Part shown: in pieces, positions 18,648 through 26,348 of the stretch | How positions within the stretch are numbered: the stretch's first letter is position 1 | How the letters are laid out: each line of letters starts with the position of its first letter | DNA from: CBDCCV01 sp965215025 | Lineage (GTDB): Bacteria; Bacteroidota; Rhodothermia; Rhodothermales; Salinibacteraceae | Assembly: GCA_965215025.1 (NCBI GenBank) | Contig: CBDCCV010000001.1 | Span: forward strand, 1,116,001-1,180,000 | Length of the DNA: 64,000 nt | Reading direction: 5' to 3' | Notes under the pieces: generated by a model | What the model saw: only the letters and a program-made list of their open reading frames with translations | Databases searched by the model: none | Told to the model about the DNA's origin: nothing | Made by a program: the position numbers and the translations under genes

Positions 18648-19259
18648 ATGGCTTCCCAAGACCTCCTCGGGCGCGAGGGCTTCATGACCACGCGCCTGGA
18701 CGCGGTGCTCAACTGGGCGCGCTCGAACTCCTTGATGCCCATGCCTATGGGCCTGGCGTGCTGCGCCATCGAGATGATGGGCTTTGCCGGCCCGAAGTAC
18801 GACGCGGCCCGCTTCGGCTCGGAGGCCATGCGCTTCTCGCCGCGCCAGGCCGACCTGATGATCGTGGCCGGCTGGGTCTCGTACAAGATGAGCCACGCCA
18901 TCCGCCGCGTCTGGGACCAGATGGCCGACCCGAAGTGGTGCATCGCCATGGGTGCGTGCGCCTCCACCGGCGGGATGCACCGCTGCTACGGTGTGGTCCA
19001 GGGCTGCGACAACTTCCTGCCGGTGGACGTCTACATCAGTGGCTGTCCGCCGCGCCCGGAGTCGGTCCTGCACGCCTTGATGGACATCCAGGAGAAGATC
19101 CGCAACGAGTACTCGGTCGTGCAGGACTACGACTTCGGCACGGCGCGCGGGCCGGCGCCCGTCCGCCCGGCCAACGCCGTCTACCCGTCGATGCTTGAGG
19201 CCGGCCCGCTCCGCCTCGAAGAGGTGCACCCCAGCCAGCCGAGGCAGCCCGTGGAGTGA
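18648..19259 (+). CDS. nuoB: NADH-quinone oxidoreductase subunit B
   Basis: A 203-residue subunit carrying the terminal [4Fe-4S] cluster N2 that hands electrons to quinone. Ligands are visible: tandem Cys in 'PMGLACCAIEMMGF' (about 38-39), Cys in 'MGACASTGGMHRCYG' and Cys in 'YISGCPPRPESV'. The C-terminal ~40 residues after 'EYSVVQDYDFG' extend beyond the core. It begins a nuoB-C-D-E run. Confidence 0.97.
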   Translation: MASQDLLGREGFMTTRLDAVLNWARSNSLMPMPMGLACCAIEMMGFAGPKYDAARFGSEAMRFSPRQADLMIVAGWVSYKMSHAIRRVWDQMADPKWCIAMGACASTGGMHRCYGVVQGCDNFLPVDVYISGCPPRPESVLHALMDIQEKIRNEYSVVQDYDFGTARGPAPVRPANAVYPSMLEAGPLRLEEVHPSQPRQPVE

Positions 19260-19261
19260 CG

Positions 19262-19297
19262 GGCGAGTAGCGGATAGCGAGTAGCGAATGGCGACTC
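19262..19297. repeat. Single heptad-repeat arm between nuoB and nuoC
   Basis: Directly after the nuoB stop the sequence runs GGCGAGT, AGCGGAT, AGCGAGT, AGCGAAT, GGCGACT, the same GCGARTR heptad as at 10615 and 42120. No opposing arm precedes nuoC. Instead a GGGGCA...TGCCC palindrome (about 19319-19340) occupies the rest of the spacer. Confidence 0.65.
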
Positions 19298-19371
19298 CGG
19301 CCGAGAACAGCACCCGTAGGGGCACGGCGCTGCCATGCCCTCGCCAGCGACGAAGCACACCCTGAGCCAGA

Positions 19372-20094
19372 ATGCGCGACGACCGTAAAAACGCCCAGCA
19401 GAAAACGCAGGCCGAGCATCAGCACGAGGCGCTGAAGTTCTACTTCACGCCCGTGGACCCGCTCGGCGAGAACGCGGGCGAGAACCCGCACGTCAAGAGC
19501 ACCACGCACGTCCCCGAAGTCATTGAGGCGCTGCGCGAGAAATTCGGCGAGGCGATCTTCGAGGCGAGCACCTATGCCAACGAGGACACCGTCTACGTCG
19601 AGAAGGGGAAGATCCGCGAGATCTGCCGGTTCATGAAAGAGGAGCAGGGCTTCCGCTACCTCTCCGACCTCGGCGGCATCGACCGCTTTACCGAGGAGGA
19701 CCGCTACGAGGTGTTCTACAACCTCGTCTCCATGCAGCACAACAAGCGCCTGCGCATCAAGGTGCGCGTGGACGAGGAGGACCTGCACGTGCCGTCCATC
19801 GTCGAGGTCTACCGCGCGGCCAACTGGAACGAGCGCGAGGCCTACGACATGTTCGGCCTCCGCTTCGACGAGCACCCGGACCTGAGGCGGATGTACATGC
19901 CAGAGGACTTCGAGTACCACCCGTTGCGCAAGGAATTCCCGCTCCTGGGCGTGCCCGGCTCGCTCCCGCTCCCGCCGCAGACGCCCGAGGGCGAGCTGAC
20001 GATGGACCCCTTCGCCGCCGCGCACGGCTCGAAGCCTGTCAAGAGCTACGAGGAGCCAAAGTCCGACTACGACCCCGACGAGGAGCGCGAATAA
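19372..20094 (+). CDS. nuoC: NADH-quinone oxidoreductase subunit C
   Basis: A 240-residue protein with the 30-kDa subunit core: 'FRYLSDLGGIDRFTEEDRYE', 'NLVSMQHNKRLRIKVRV', and the signature 'NWNEREAYDMFGLRFDEHPD' with 'RRMYMPEDFEYHPLRKEFPL'. The N-terminal ~45 residues and C-terminal ~40 residues are charged extensions. NuoC is separate from NuoD, unlike the E. coli fusion. It belongs to the peripheral arm near NuoB/D. Confidence 0.96.
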   Translation: MRDDRKNAQQKTQAEHQHEALKFYFTPVDPLGENAGENPHVKSTTHVPEVIEALREKFGEAIFEASTYANEDTVYVEKGKIREICRFMKEEQGFRYLSDLGGIDRFTEEDRYEVFYNLVSMQHNKRLRIKVRVDEEDLHVPSIVEVYRAANWNEREAYDMFGLRFDEHPDLRRMYMPEDFEYHPLRKEFPLLGVPGSLPLPPQTPEGELTMDPFAAAHGSKPVKSYEEPKSDYDPDEERE

Positions 20095-20148
20095 GCGCCC
20101 GGCCCCGGCGCGTCCGACTCCGCATTTGCTACTCGAAAGAAAAACGCC

Positions 20149-21510
20149 ATGCCTACCAGCACCGCCGCCGCCGCGCCTTCCTTCCCCGGCGCCGACATGG
20201 GCGATCAGTTCCGCTTCTGGCCGCGCCACAACGAGGCCATCTACAAGCGCCTCGAGTCCAAGCACTCGTGGGTCGAGGAAAAGGGCACGACCATCCAGGG
20301 CCGCGCCGTCCCCGGCGGCGATGGGCAGGAGGTCGATCCGCTCGAGAACGAGATGATCCTCAACATCGGCCCGCAGCACCCGGCCACGCACGGCGTCCTG
20401 CGCTGCGTGGTGAAAATGGACGGCGAGATGGTCGAGAAGTCCGTGCTCGACATCGGCTACCTGCACCGCGGCGTGGAGAAGGTGGCCGAGGCGAAGACGT
20501 TTCAGGAGTTCATGCCCTACACCGACCGCATGGATTACCTCTCGCCCTACTCGAACAACGTGGCGTGGTGCCTGGCCGTGGAGAAGCTCGCCGGCATCGA
20601 AGTGCCGGAGCGCGCGCAGTGGCTGCGGATGATCGGCTGCGAACTGGCGCGCATCTCCAGCCACATGCTCTGGCTCGGCGTCGGGCTGATGGACGCGGGC
20701 GCCCTCTCGGTCTTCCTATGGACGTTCCAGGGGCGCGAGGACCTTTACAAGATCTTCGACGAGATCGCCGGCGCGCGCTTCACCGTCTCGCACAGCCGCA
20801 TCGGCGGCGTGGCGTCGGATTTCACGCCGCGCGCGTTTGAACTCATCCGCGACTTCTTGGACCGCTACCCGGACATCATCGCCGGGTGGGGGAAGCTCCT
20901 CAACAAGAACCGCATCTGGATCGAGCGCAACCGCGGCGTAGGCACCGTCACGGCCGAGGAGGCCGTCGAGCTGGGCCTCACCGGGGCGAACCTGCGCGGC
21001 AGTGGCGTGGCCTACGACATCCGCCGCTTCGAGCCGTACCTCCGCTACGACGAGGTGGACTTCACCATCCCCATCCGCGAGGAGGGCGACTGCCTGGCGC
21101 GCTACTTCCTGCGCCTCGAAGAGATGCAGCAGAGCCTGCGCATCATCGAGCAGTGCCTCAAGCGCCTGCCCGAAGGCCCCGTCCGCACCGACGACGCCAA
21201 AGAGGCCTACCCGTCCAAGGACGAGGTCTATTACTCGATGGAGGGGATGATCCACGACTTCATGTACACCGACGTGGGCACCACCGCCCCGAAGGGCGCC
21301 CATGCCTACCACGCCATCGAAAGCCCCAAGGGCGAACTCGGCTTCTACCTGACCTCGGACGGCACGGGCCGCCCCTGGCGCGCGCGCCTCAACGCGCCGA
21401 GCTTCGCCAACCTCCAGGCGATGGAGTACATGATGGAAGGCTCCCTCGTGGCCGACACCGTCGTCATCATCGGCTCGATAGACCCGGTGATGGGCGAGGC
21501 AGATAAGTAA
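20149..21510 (+). CDS. nuoD: NADH-quinone oxidoreductase subunit D
   Basis: A 453-residue 49-kDa-type subunit, which forms the quinone-binding cavity with NuoB. Signatures: 'NIGPQHPATHGVLRCVVKMD' with the quinone-site His, 'DIGYLHRGVEKVAE', 'GCELARISSHMLWLGVGLMD', and the C-terminal 'SPKGELGFYLTSDGTGRPWR' and 'ARLNAPSFANLQAMEYMMEG'. About 70 N-terminal residues precede the core, including a PATHG-upstream acidic linker. A 54-bp gap from nuoC suggests co-transcription. Confidence 0.97.
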   Translation: MPTSTAAAAPSFPGADMGDQFRFWPRHNEAIYKRLESKHSWVEEKGTTIQGRAVPGGDGQEVDPLENEMILNIGPQHPATHGVLRCVVKMDGEMVEKSVLDIGYLHRGVEKVAEAKTFQEFMPYTDRMDYLSPYSNNVAWCLAVEKLAGIEVPERAQWLRMIGCELARISSHMLWLGVGLMDAGALSVFLWTFQGREDLYKIFDEIAGARFTVSHSRIGGVASDFTPRAFELIRDFLDRYPDIIAGWGKLLNKNRIWIERNRGVGTVTAEEAVELGLTGANLRGSGVAYDIRRFEPYLRYDEVDFTIPIREEGDCLARYFLRLEEMQQSLRIIEQCLKRLPEGPVRTDDAKEAYPSKDEVYYSMEGMIHDFMYTDVGTTAPKGAHAYHAIESPKGELGFYLTSDGTGRPWRARLNAPSFANLQAMEYMMEGSLVADTVVIIGSIDPVMGEADK

Positions 21511-21622
21511 TTTTAGATTCTGGATTTTCGATTTTGGATTGCGCAGCGGTCTGGGGTCGAGCCAATCCACACGAGCGAAGCGACTGACGAAGTAAAATCA
21601 GAAATCCAAAATCCAAAATCGG
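21511..21622. repeat. Inverted heptad-repeat spacer (nuoD-nuoE), AT-rich type
   Basis: The left arm begins at the base after the nuoD stop (21511-21540): TTTTAGA, TTCTGGA, TTTTCGA, TTTTGGA. The right arm (21594-21622) reads AAAATCA, GAAATCC, AAAATCC, AAAATCG and ends three bases before the nuoE ATG. The units are an AT-rich heptad wholly unlike neighbouring DNA, in inverted orientation around a ~53-bp GC-rich centre. Confidence 0.85.
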
Positions 21623-21624
21623 AT

Positions 21625-22302
21625 ATGAGCGAGTTCGACATCACAAAGCCCATCGTCCCGCTGCCGGACCAGGACCCGGAGCCGCGCTTCTCGGAGGGCG
21701 AACTCGTTTGGACGGACGAGGAGGAAAAGCTGATCGCGCGCTACCGCAAGCAGTACCCGACCAATCAGGCGGCGGTGATGAAGGTCCTGTGGCTGGCGCA
21801 GGAGAAGTTCGGCTTCCTGCCGCCGGAGGTGCTTCAGTTCGTGGCCGACACGCTGGAGATGCCTTACGCGCAGGTGTACGGCGTCTCCACGTTCTACACG
21901 CAGTATTACAAGAAGCCCGTCGGCACGCACGTCTTGGACGTGTGCACGTGCTTCTCGTGCCAGGCGATGGGCGGCTACGACATCCTGCACTACCTCGAAG
22001 AGAAGCTCGGCATCCACGCCAGCGAGACGACTGAAGACGGCCAGTTCACCTTGCAAGAAGTCGAGTGCCTGGGCGCGTGCGGCTCGGCGCCGATGCTGCA
22101 AGTCACCAACGGCCCCTACGTCCACCACCTCACCGAGGAGAAGGTGGACGCGCTCATCGCCGACCTCGAGGCGGGCCGGATGCCGCCGTTCGTGAGCATC
22201 ACGCTGCCGCAGGACGAGGACGAGATGGACGGCAACCGCCGCACCGACGCCGAGGCCACCGAGGCCTACCGCCAGCCGCCCGACACGTACAGCCTGCGCT
22301 GA
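21625..22302 (+). CDS. nuoE: NADH-quinone oxidoreductase subunit E
   Basis: A 225-residue 24-kDa-type subunit with a thioredoxin-like [2Fe-2S] domain (cluster N1a). Ligand regions are 'VCTCFSCQAMGGYD' and 'EVECLGACGSAPMLQV'. The N-terminal helical part ('QAAVMKVLWLAQEKFGFLPP') is typical. It has a ~45-residue C-terminal extension. It pairs with NuoF at the NADH-oxidising tip; two small unrelated genes lie between them. Confidence 0.96.
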   Translation: MSEFDITKPIVPLPDQDPEPRFSEGELVWTDEEEKLIARYRKQYPTNQAAVMKVLWLAQEKFGFLPPEVLQFVADTLEMPYAQVYGVSTFYTQYYKKPVGTHVLDVCTCFSCQAMGGYDILHYLEEKLGIHASETTEDGQFTLQEVECLGACGSAPMLQVTNGPYVHHLTEEKVDALIADLEAGRMPPFVSITLPQDEDEMDGNRRTDAEATEAYRQPPDTYSLR

Positions 22303-22340
22303 TCGTTCAACGTTCGCACGTCTAACGAAGCAGAAAGGCC

Positions 22341-22532
22341 ATGTTGATCGACACGCATCGAGCCGTAAAGGACCTCTCGCAAGAGCAGGCCGAGCGCATC
22401 GTGGATGTCGTAAGCCACGCCGATGCTAAGGTGGCGACGAAAGAGGACTTGAAGCGGGCCAAGCTGCAAATCATCGTCGCCACGACAACACTGGTCGGCG
22501 CGCTCTTAGCGATCTTCGAGTTCCTCATCTGA
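22341..22532 (+). CDS. Small membrane protein, 63 residues, unknown function
   Basis: The N-terminal ~40 residues ('DLSQEQAERIVDVVSHADAK', 'VATKEDLKRAKLQ') resemble the coiled-coil/DUF1640-type small proteins that end in a membrane anchor. One membrane helix occupies about 44-62. It is short for that group and lacks most of the usual coiled coil. It lies between nuoE and nuoF on the same strand. I see no complex I motif, so a role in the complex cannot be claimed. Confidence 0.6.
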   Translation: MLIDTHRAVKDLSQEQAERIVDVVSHADAKVATKEDLKRAKLQIIVATTTLVGALLAIFEFLI

Positions 22533-22587
22533 CGCCGCGCCCCCACCGAACGCGCGCTCGTTCAACGCTCACCGCTCCAACGCAACT

Positions 22588-23073
22588 ATGGAAGTCGCCA
22601 ACGCCAACATTCATCGGCCGAGCCGGCGCGAGCGGGCCGTCCGGGAGACGCTTCTGGAAGAACTGGAGCGCATCGGCGGGGCTACGCTTGGCTGGTGGGA
22701 CGTGACCTCGTTGAGCTACGAGGAGAGGCAGCGGCTCGTAGAGGAGACCGATCCGGCGTTCGTGGATCAGGAAGTGGCGAAGATGCGCCGGTCGCAGAAG
22801 AAGATGCTTTTCGCTATGGGATCAGCGGCTCTGCTCGCTGCCGTTCTCGTCGGGTACAGCCTTTTGGCTACGCCGCTCTTTGGCAGCAGCGCCGTGTCGC
22901 TCCTGTTCGGCTTGGTGATGCTAATAAGTCCGATCCGCTGGTACCAACTGACGAAGCGCCGCATCTTCATCTACCGCGCCCTGCGCGCGCTCGTCACCGG
23001 CTCAGCCGATGCCGCATCGCCCTCCTACGCCGGCACGCTCGAACGCGCCGCCGCCGACCACGCCGCTGCGTGA
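22588..23073 (+). CDS. Hypothetical membrane protein, 161 residues
   Basis: I do not recognise this protein. The N-terminus is charged ('RRERAVRETLLEELERIGG'); two adjacent membrane helices (about 75-92 and 98-115) are followed by a basic stretch ('QLTKRRIFIYRALRAL') and an Ala-rich tail. It is in the nuoE-nuoF interval. The spacer before it (22533-22587) has GTTCAAC/GCTCACC/GCTCCAA heptads ending near the ATG. Confidence 0.6.
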   Translation: MEVANANIHRPSRRERAVRETLLEELERIGGATLGWWDVTSLSYEERQRLVEETDPAFVDQEVAKMRRSQKKMLFAMGSAALLAAVLVGYSLLATPLFGSSAVSLLFGLVMLISPIRWYQLTKRRIFIYRALRALVTGSADAASPSYAGTLERAAADHAAA

Positions 23074-23134
23074 CGCCCGACTCATTCCGCACAGGCGAAT
23101 CGCGTTCGCCCCCATTCCAACCGCCCCCGAAGTT

Positions 23135-24514
23135 ATGGAAGCCACCAACGGCCACTCGAACAGCGCCTCTGAAAACGGCGCTCCGCAGACGAAAGCCGGC
23201 GATTGGCAGAACTACGAGCGCAAGCTCCTCCCGCCCATCAAAGACCTCCACAAGCTGGACGTCTACGAGAAAGAAGATGGCGGCTACGAGGCCCTGCGCA
23301 AGGTGCTCGAAAGCGATGAGTGGGACCCGAAGAGCGTCACCGCCGAGGTCAAAAAGGCCAACATCCGCGGGCGCGGCGGGGCTGGCTTCAATGCCGGGAT
23401 GAAGTGGAGCTTCATGCCCGACGTGGACGAGCGCCCGCGCTACCTCGCCTGCAACGCCGACGAGAGCGAGCCGGGCACGTTCAAGGACCGGCAGATCATG
23501 GAGTACAACCCGCACGTGATGTTCGAGGGCATCCTCATCGCCTGCTACGCCATGCAGATCGACACCTGCTACGTGTACGTGCGCGGCGAGTACGCCGACT
23601 GGATCATCCACATGGAGCGCGAACTCCAGAAGCTCTACGACAAGGGCTACGTCGGCAAAGACATCATGGGCACGGACTTCTCCACGGAGATCGTCCTCCA
23701 CAAAGGCGCCGGCGCCTACATCTGCGGCGAGGAGACGTCCCTCCTGGAGAGCCTGGAAGGCAAGCGCGGCTACCCGCGCATCAAGCCGCCCTTCCCCGCG
23801 CAGAAAGGCCTTTGGGGCTACCCTACCACCATCAACAACGTCGAGACGCTCGCACACGCCACCCTCGTCATGCGCCACGGCGCCGAGTGGTTCTCCAGCA
23901 TCGGCGCGGAGAAGCACCCTGGCCCGGTGCTCTATGGGATGAGCGGCCACATCAACCGCCCCGGCGTCTACGAGTACCCCACGGGGATGCTCATCACCGA
24001 CCTCATCTACAAAGTGGCCAAGGGCGTGCGCGGTGGCCGAGAGCTAAAAGCCATCGTCCCCGGCGGATGCTCCGTCCCACCGCTGCGCGCCGACCAGATC
24101 GAAGGCGTGACGATGGACTCGGACTCCCTCCGCGAGGCCGGCTCGATGATGGGCACGGCCGGCATCCTCGTCATGGACGAGACGATGGACATGGTGAGCT
24201 ACCTCCGCCGCGTGACGCACTTCTACCAGCACGAGTCGTGCGGCCAGTGCACGCCCTGCCGCGAGGGCACCGGCTGGCTCGAGCAGCTCGTCACCCGCAT
24301 CGACGAGGGCGAGGGCAACCTGCGCGATCTCGACCTCTTGCTCGAACTCTGCGACCAGATGGAGGGCCGCACCGTCTGCGCCTTCGCCGACGCCGCGGCC
24401 TGGCCCGTGCGCAACGCCATCAACCGCTTCCGCGCGGACTTCGAGGCGAAGTGCCGCAAGAGCGTCCACGCCACCACCGCCGCCGTCGCCTCCGGCGCCG
24501 CGCCCACCGCTTGA
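23135..24514 (+). CDS. nuoF: NADH-quinone oxidoreductase subunit F
   Basis: The start is the ATG at 23135 ('MEATNGHSNSASENG'), giving 459 residues; the longer frame overlaps the preceding gene with non-conserved sequence. It is the 51-kDa NADH dehydrogenase subunit. Visible features are the NADH loop 'KKANIRGRGGAGFNAGMKWS', the FMN region 'YLACNADESEPGTFKDR', 'GAGAYICGEETSLLESLEGK', and the N3 [4Fe-4S] ligands in 'HESCGQCTPCREG' plus the later Cys in 'GRTVCAFADAA'. It works with NuoE and NuoG at the electron-entry module. Confidence 0.97.
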   Translation: MEATNGHSNSASENGAPQTKAGDWQNYERKLLPPIKDLHKLDVYEKEDGGYEALRKVLESDEWDPKSVTAEVKKANIRGRGGAGFNAGMKWSFMPDVDERPRYLACNADESEPGTFKDRQIMEYNPHVMFEGILIACYAMQIDTCYVYVRGEYADWIIHMERELQKLYDKGYVGKDIMGTDFSTEIVLHKGAGAYICGEETSLLESLEGKRGYPRIKPPFPAQKGLWGYPTTINNVETLAHATLVMRHGAEWFSSIGAEKHPGPVLYGMSGHINRPGVYEYPTGMLITDLIYKVAKGVRGGRELKAIVPGGCSVPPLRADQIEGVTMDSDSLREAGSMMGTAGILVMDETMDMVSYLRRVTHFYQHESCGQCTPCREGTGWLEQLVTRIDEGEGNLRDLDLLLELCDQMEGRTVCAFADAAAWPVRNAINRFRADFEAKCRKSVHATTAAVASGAAPTA

Positions 24515-24520
24515 TTTCCG

Positions 24521-24604
24521 CAGATGGTGGGTCGTAGATGGTGGATGGTTCTTCCCCGCGCCCGCTGATGCCTTCCAGTCCACTATCTACAATCCACGCA
24601 CGAA
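24521..24604. repeat. Inverted heptad-repeat spacer (nuoF-Uma2)
   Basis: The left arm (24521-24550) reads AGATGGT, GGGTCGT, AGATGGT, GGATGGT. The right arm (24574-24604) reads CAGTCCA, CTATCTA, CAATCCA, CGCACGA and ends three bases before the next ATG. The arms are inverted copies of a GATGGTR-like heptad around a GC-rich centre. Confidence 0.8.
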
Positions 24605-24607
24605 GCC

Positions 24608-25189
24608 ATGCCTGCATCAACCGAGGTCTTGGTCAGCCCGGAAGAGTATCTGGCACAGGAACGCGCCGAGGAGCTTCAAAAGCATGAGTACCGCGACGGG
24701 GAGGTCGTGCCTATGCCTGGAACCAGCTTTACGCACACGCGCATCGTTGCCAACATCATCCGCGCGCTGGGCAACCAGCTTGAAGGCAGCGACTGCGAAG
24801 CCGTCTCCAACGACCTGCGCGTGCTGGCGGCAGGCGAAGGCAAGCTCTTCACCTATCCGGACGTGGTCGTCGTCTGCGGCGAGCCGGCGTTCCTGGACGA
24901 CGCCTTCGATACGCTCCTCAACCCCACGCTCCTCCTCGAAGTGCTCTCGCCCTCAACAAAAGATTACGACCGCGGCGGCAAGTTCGCCCGCTACCGGGCG
25001 CTCGACTCGCTCCAGGAGTACGTGCTCGTGGCGCAGGACGAGCCGCTTATCGAGCTTTACGCCCGGCAGCCGGAAAACCGCTGGCTGCTTTCCGAGGTGC
25101 GCGGGCGCTCCGAGGCCGTCGCGCTCGCGTCCATCGGCTGCCGGCTTGCGCTTTCGGAGGTGTACCGCAAGGTCGAACCCACGCAGTAG
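24608..25189 (+). CDS. Uma2-family (DUF820) PD-(D/E)XK-like protein
   Basis: The 193-residue protein matches the Uma2 family: 'YLAQERAEELQKHEYRDGEV' then 'MPGTSFTHTRIVANIIRAL', with predicted nuclease-fold residues in 'YPDVVVVCGEPAF' (Asp) and 'LLLEVLSPSTKDYDRGGK' (Glu and Lys). Uma2 proteins are abundant in cyanobacteria and related genomes; their role is not settled. It sits within the nuo region but has no known link to respiration. Confidence 0.88.
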   Translation: MPASTEVLVSPEEYLAQERAEELQKHEYRDGEVVPMPGTSFTHTRIVANIIRALGNQLEGSDCEAVSNDLRVLAAGEGKLFTYPDVVVVCGEPAFLDDAFDTLLNPTLLLEVLSPSTKDYDRGGKFARYRALDSLQEYVLVAQDEPLIELYARQPENRWLLSEVRGRSEAVALASIGCRLALSEVYRKVEPTQ

Positions 25190-25245
25190 GCGCGCGCTGG
25201 CGCTTCTCAACGCTGCCGCTTCTCAACACGCACAGGCAAAGCAGA

Positions 25246-25473
25246 ATGGCTAAGAAGACCGAAAAGCCGGCTCCGGGCGAAGATACCACCCCGCGCGGGC
25301 GCTGGCTCACGTTCGTCATCTTCGGGGCGCTCGTGCTGGCGGGCATCCTGCTCCTCTGGTTTTACTGGGAGCGCGGCGTCGAGGAGCCGTCCGCCCCTGC
25401 ACCAACGCCCACCGAGGACGTCCGCTACGTGCCCTCCGGGGTCGCACCGCCTCTTCCGCCGGGCCGCGCTTGA
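25246..25473 (+). CDS. Small single-pass membrane protein, 75 residues
   Basis: A charged N-terminus (1-20) is followed by one membrane helix (about 21-41, 'TFVIFGALVLAGILLLWFYW') and a Pro/Ala-rich periplasmic tail. No family is recognised. It lies in a run with the next two genes upstream of nuoG, all on the same strand and all membrane or envelope proteins. Confidence 0.6.
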   Translation: MAKKTEKPAPGEDTTPRGRWLTFVIFGALVLAGILLLWFYWERGVEEPSAPAPTPTEDVRYVPSGVAPPLPPGRA

Positions 25474-25517
25474 GCGGCCTGTTTCCCATCGCCTCATCAC
25501 CCTTCTGAGCAGCACGC

Positions 25518-25760
25518 ATGGCTTCCAACTCATCGAACTCGACCCGCCGGATCGCCCTTATCGCGTTCGTCGTGCTCGTCATCCTCGGCCTCGTCGTCAC
25601 GTGGATCAACATGAGCGGCGACGCGGAGCGCGCCGAGGACGTCGAGGAGTTCAACGCGCCTAAGCCCGGCGAGCAGGACGAGACCTCGCAGCGCGCCGCG
25701 CCCGCCGCGCCGGCTTTGCTTGCTGCACAGCCTGTTCCCCTTTTCCCCGACCGCTCATGA
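25518..25760 (+). CDS. Small single-pass membrane protein, 80 residues
   Basis: One membrane helix at about 11-31 ('IALIAFVVLVILGLVVTWIN') is followed by an acidic, Ala/Pro-rich tail. No known family. Its stop overlaps the start of the next gene by 4 bp (ATGA at 25757-25760), which indicates translational coupling with the DUF4920 lipoprotein. Confidence 0.6.
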   Translation: MASNSSNSTRRIALIAFVVLVILGLVVTWINMSGDAERAEDVEEFNAPKPGEQDETSQRAAPAAPALLAAQPVPLFPDRS

Positions 25761-26266
25761 CGTGCCACCGCCTCACGCTCTTCGTCCTCCCGCTGCTGCT
25801 CCTCGGCGCGTGCCAGCCGGAGACCCCACCGCCGCCGGACGCGCCGGCCGAAGAGGCGTCGTACGAAGCGCGCGGCCAGGCCATCAGCGCCGCGGGCGCC
25901 GTGCCGGTGGAGGCCGTCGCCGCCGAGCCGGGAGCGTACGTCGGGCAGGCCGTCAAGGTCGAGGGCACGGCCACGCAGGTCTGCCAGAAAAAGGGCTGCT
26001 GGGCGACGCTCGATGCCGGCTCTGGCCGCCGCGTCCGCGTCGTGATGCCGCGCACCGAGGGCGGGGGCTACGCCTTCACGCTGCCGCAAGACCTGGGCCG
26101 CGCTCGCCTCGTCGTCGAGGGCACCCTCACGGCGGACACGCTCTCCGGCACGATGCAGAGGCATTTCGCCCAGGACGCCGGCCGACGCGCCGACGCCGAG
26201 GCGGCGGAACTTCACCCCGCGCCTGAATTACAGATAACCGCCGCTGGCGTGCTCATCCAGCGCTAA
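25757..26266 (+). CDS. DUF4920-type lipoprotein
   Basis: A lipobox ends the signal peptide ('VLPLLLLGAC', Cys ~18). After a Pro-rich linker the domain reads 'PGAYVGQAVKVEGTATQVCQ' and 'KKGCWATLDAG', the Cys-containing OB-like core characteristic of DUF4920. 'RHFAQDAG' near the end is also typical. The function is unknown; the paired cysteines suggest metal or redox involvement but do not prove it. It is coupled to the upstream small membrane protein and is 82 bp ahead of nuoG. Confidence 0.75.
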   Translation: MTCHRLTLFVLPLLLLGACQPETPPPPDAPAEEASYEARGQAISAAGAVPVEAVAAEPGAYVGQAVKVEGTATQVCQKKGCWATLDAGSGRRVRVVMPRTEGGGYAFTLPQDLGRARLVVEGTLTADTLSGTMQRHFAQDAGRRADAEAAELHPAPELQITAAGVLIQR

Positions 26267-26348
26267 GCTTCTCGGTTGCACGCGGGCGGACCAACCGCCG
26301 AGGCCCCCGCGATCCGCAACCCTCAATCCGCAACCGCACTGCCTGACC

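Noticed and set aside
19036..20664. 542-residue antisense frame across nuoB-nuoC-nuoD
   Set aside because: It crosses three confirmed genes and an intergenic spacer; composition is typical of shadows.
24608..25189. Uma2-family gene as part of a restriction-modification system
   Set aside because: No methyltransferase or specificity gene is nearby; Uma2 proteins commonly occur alone.
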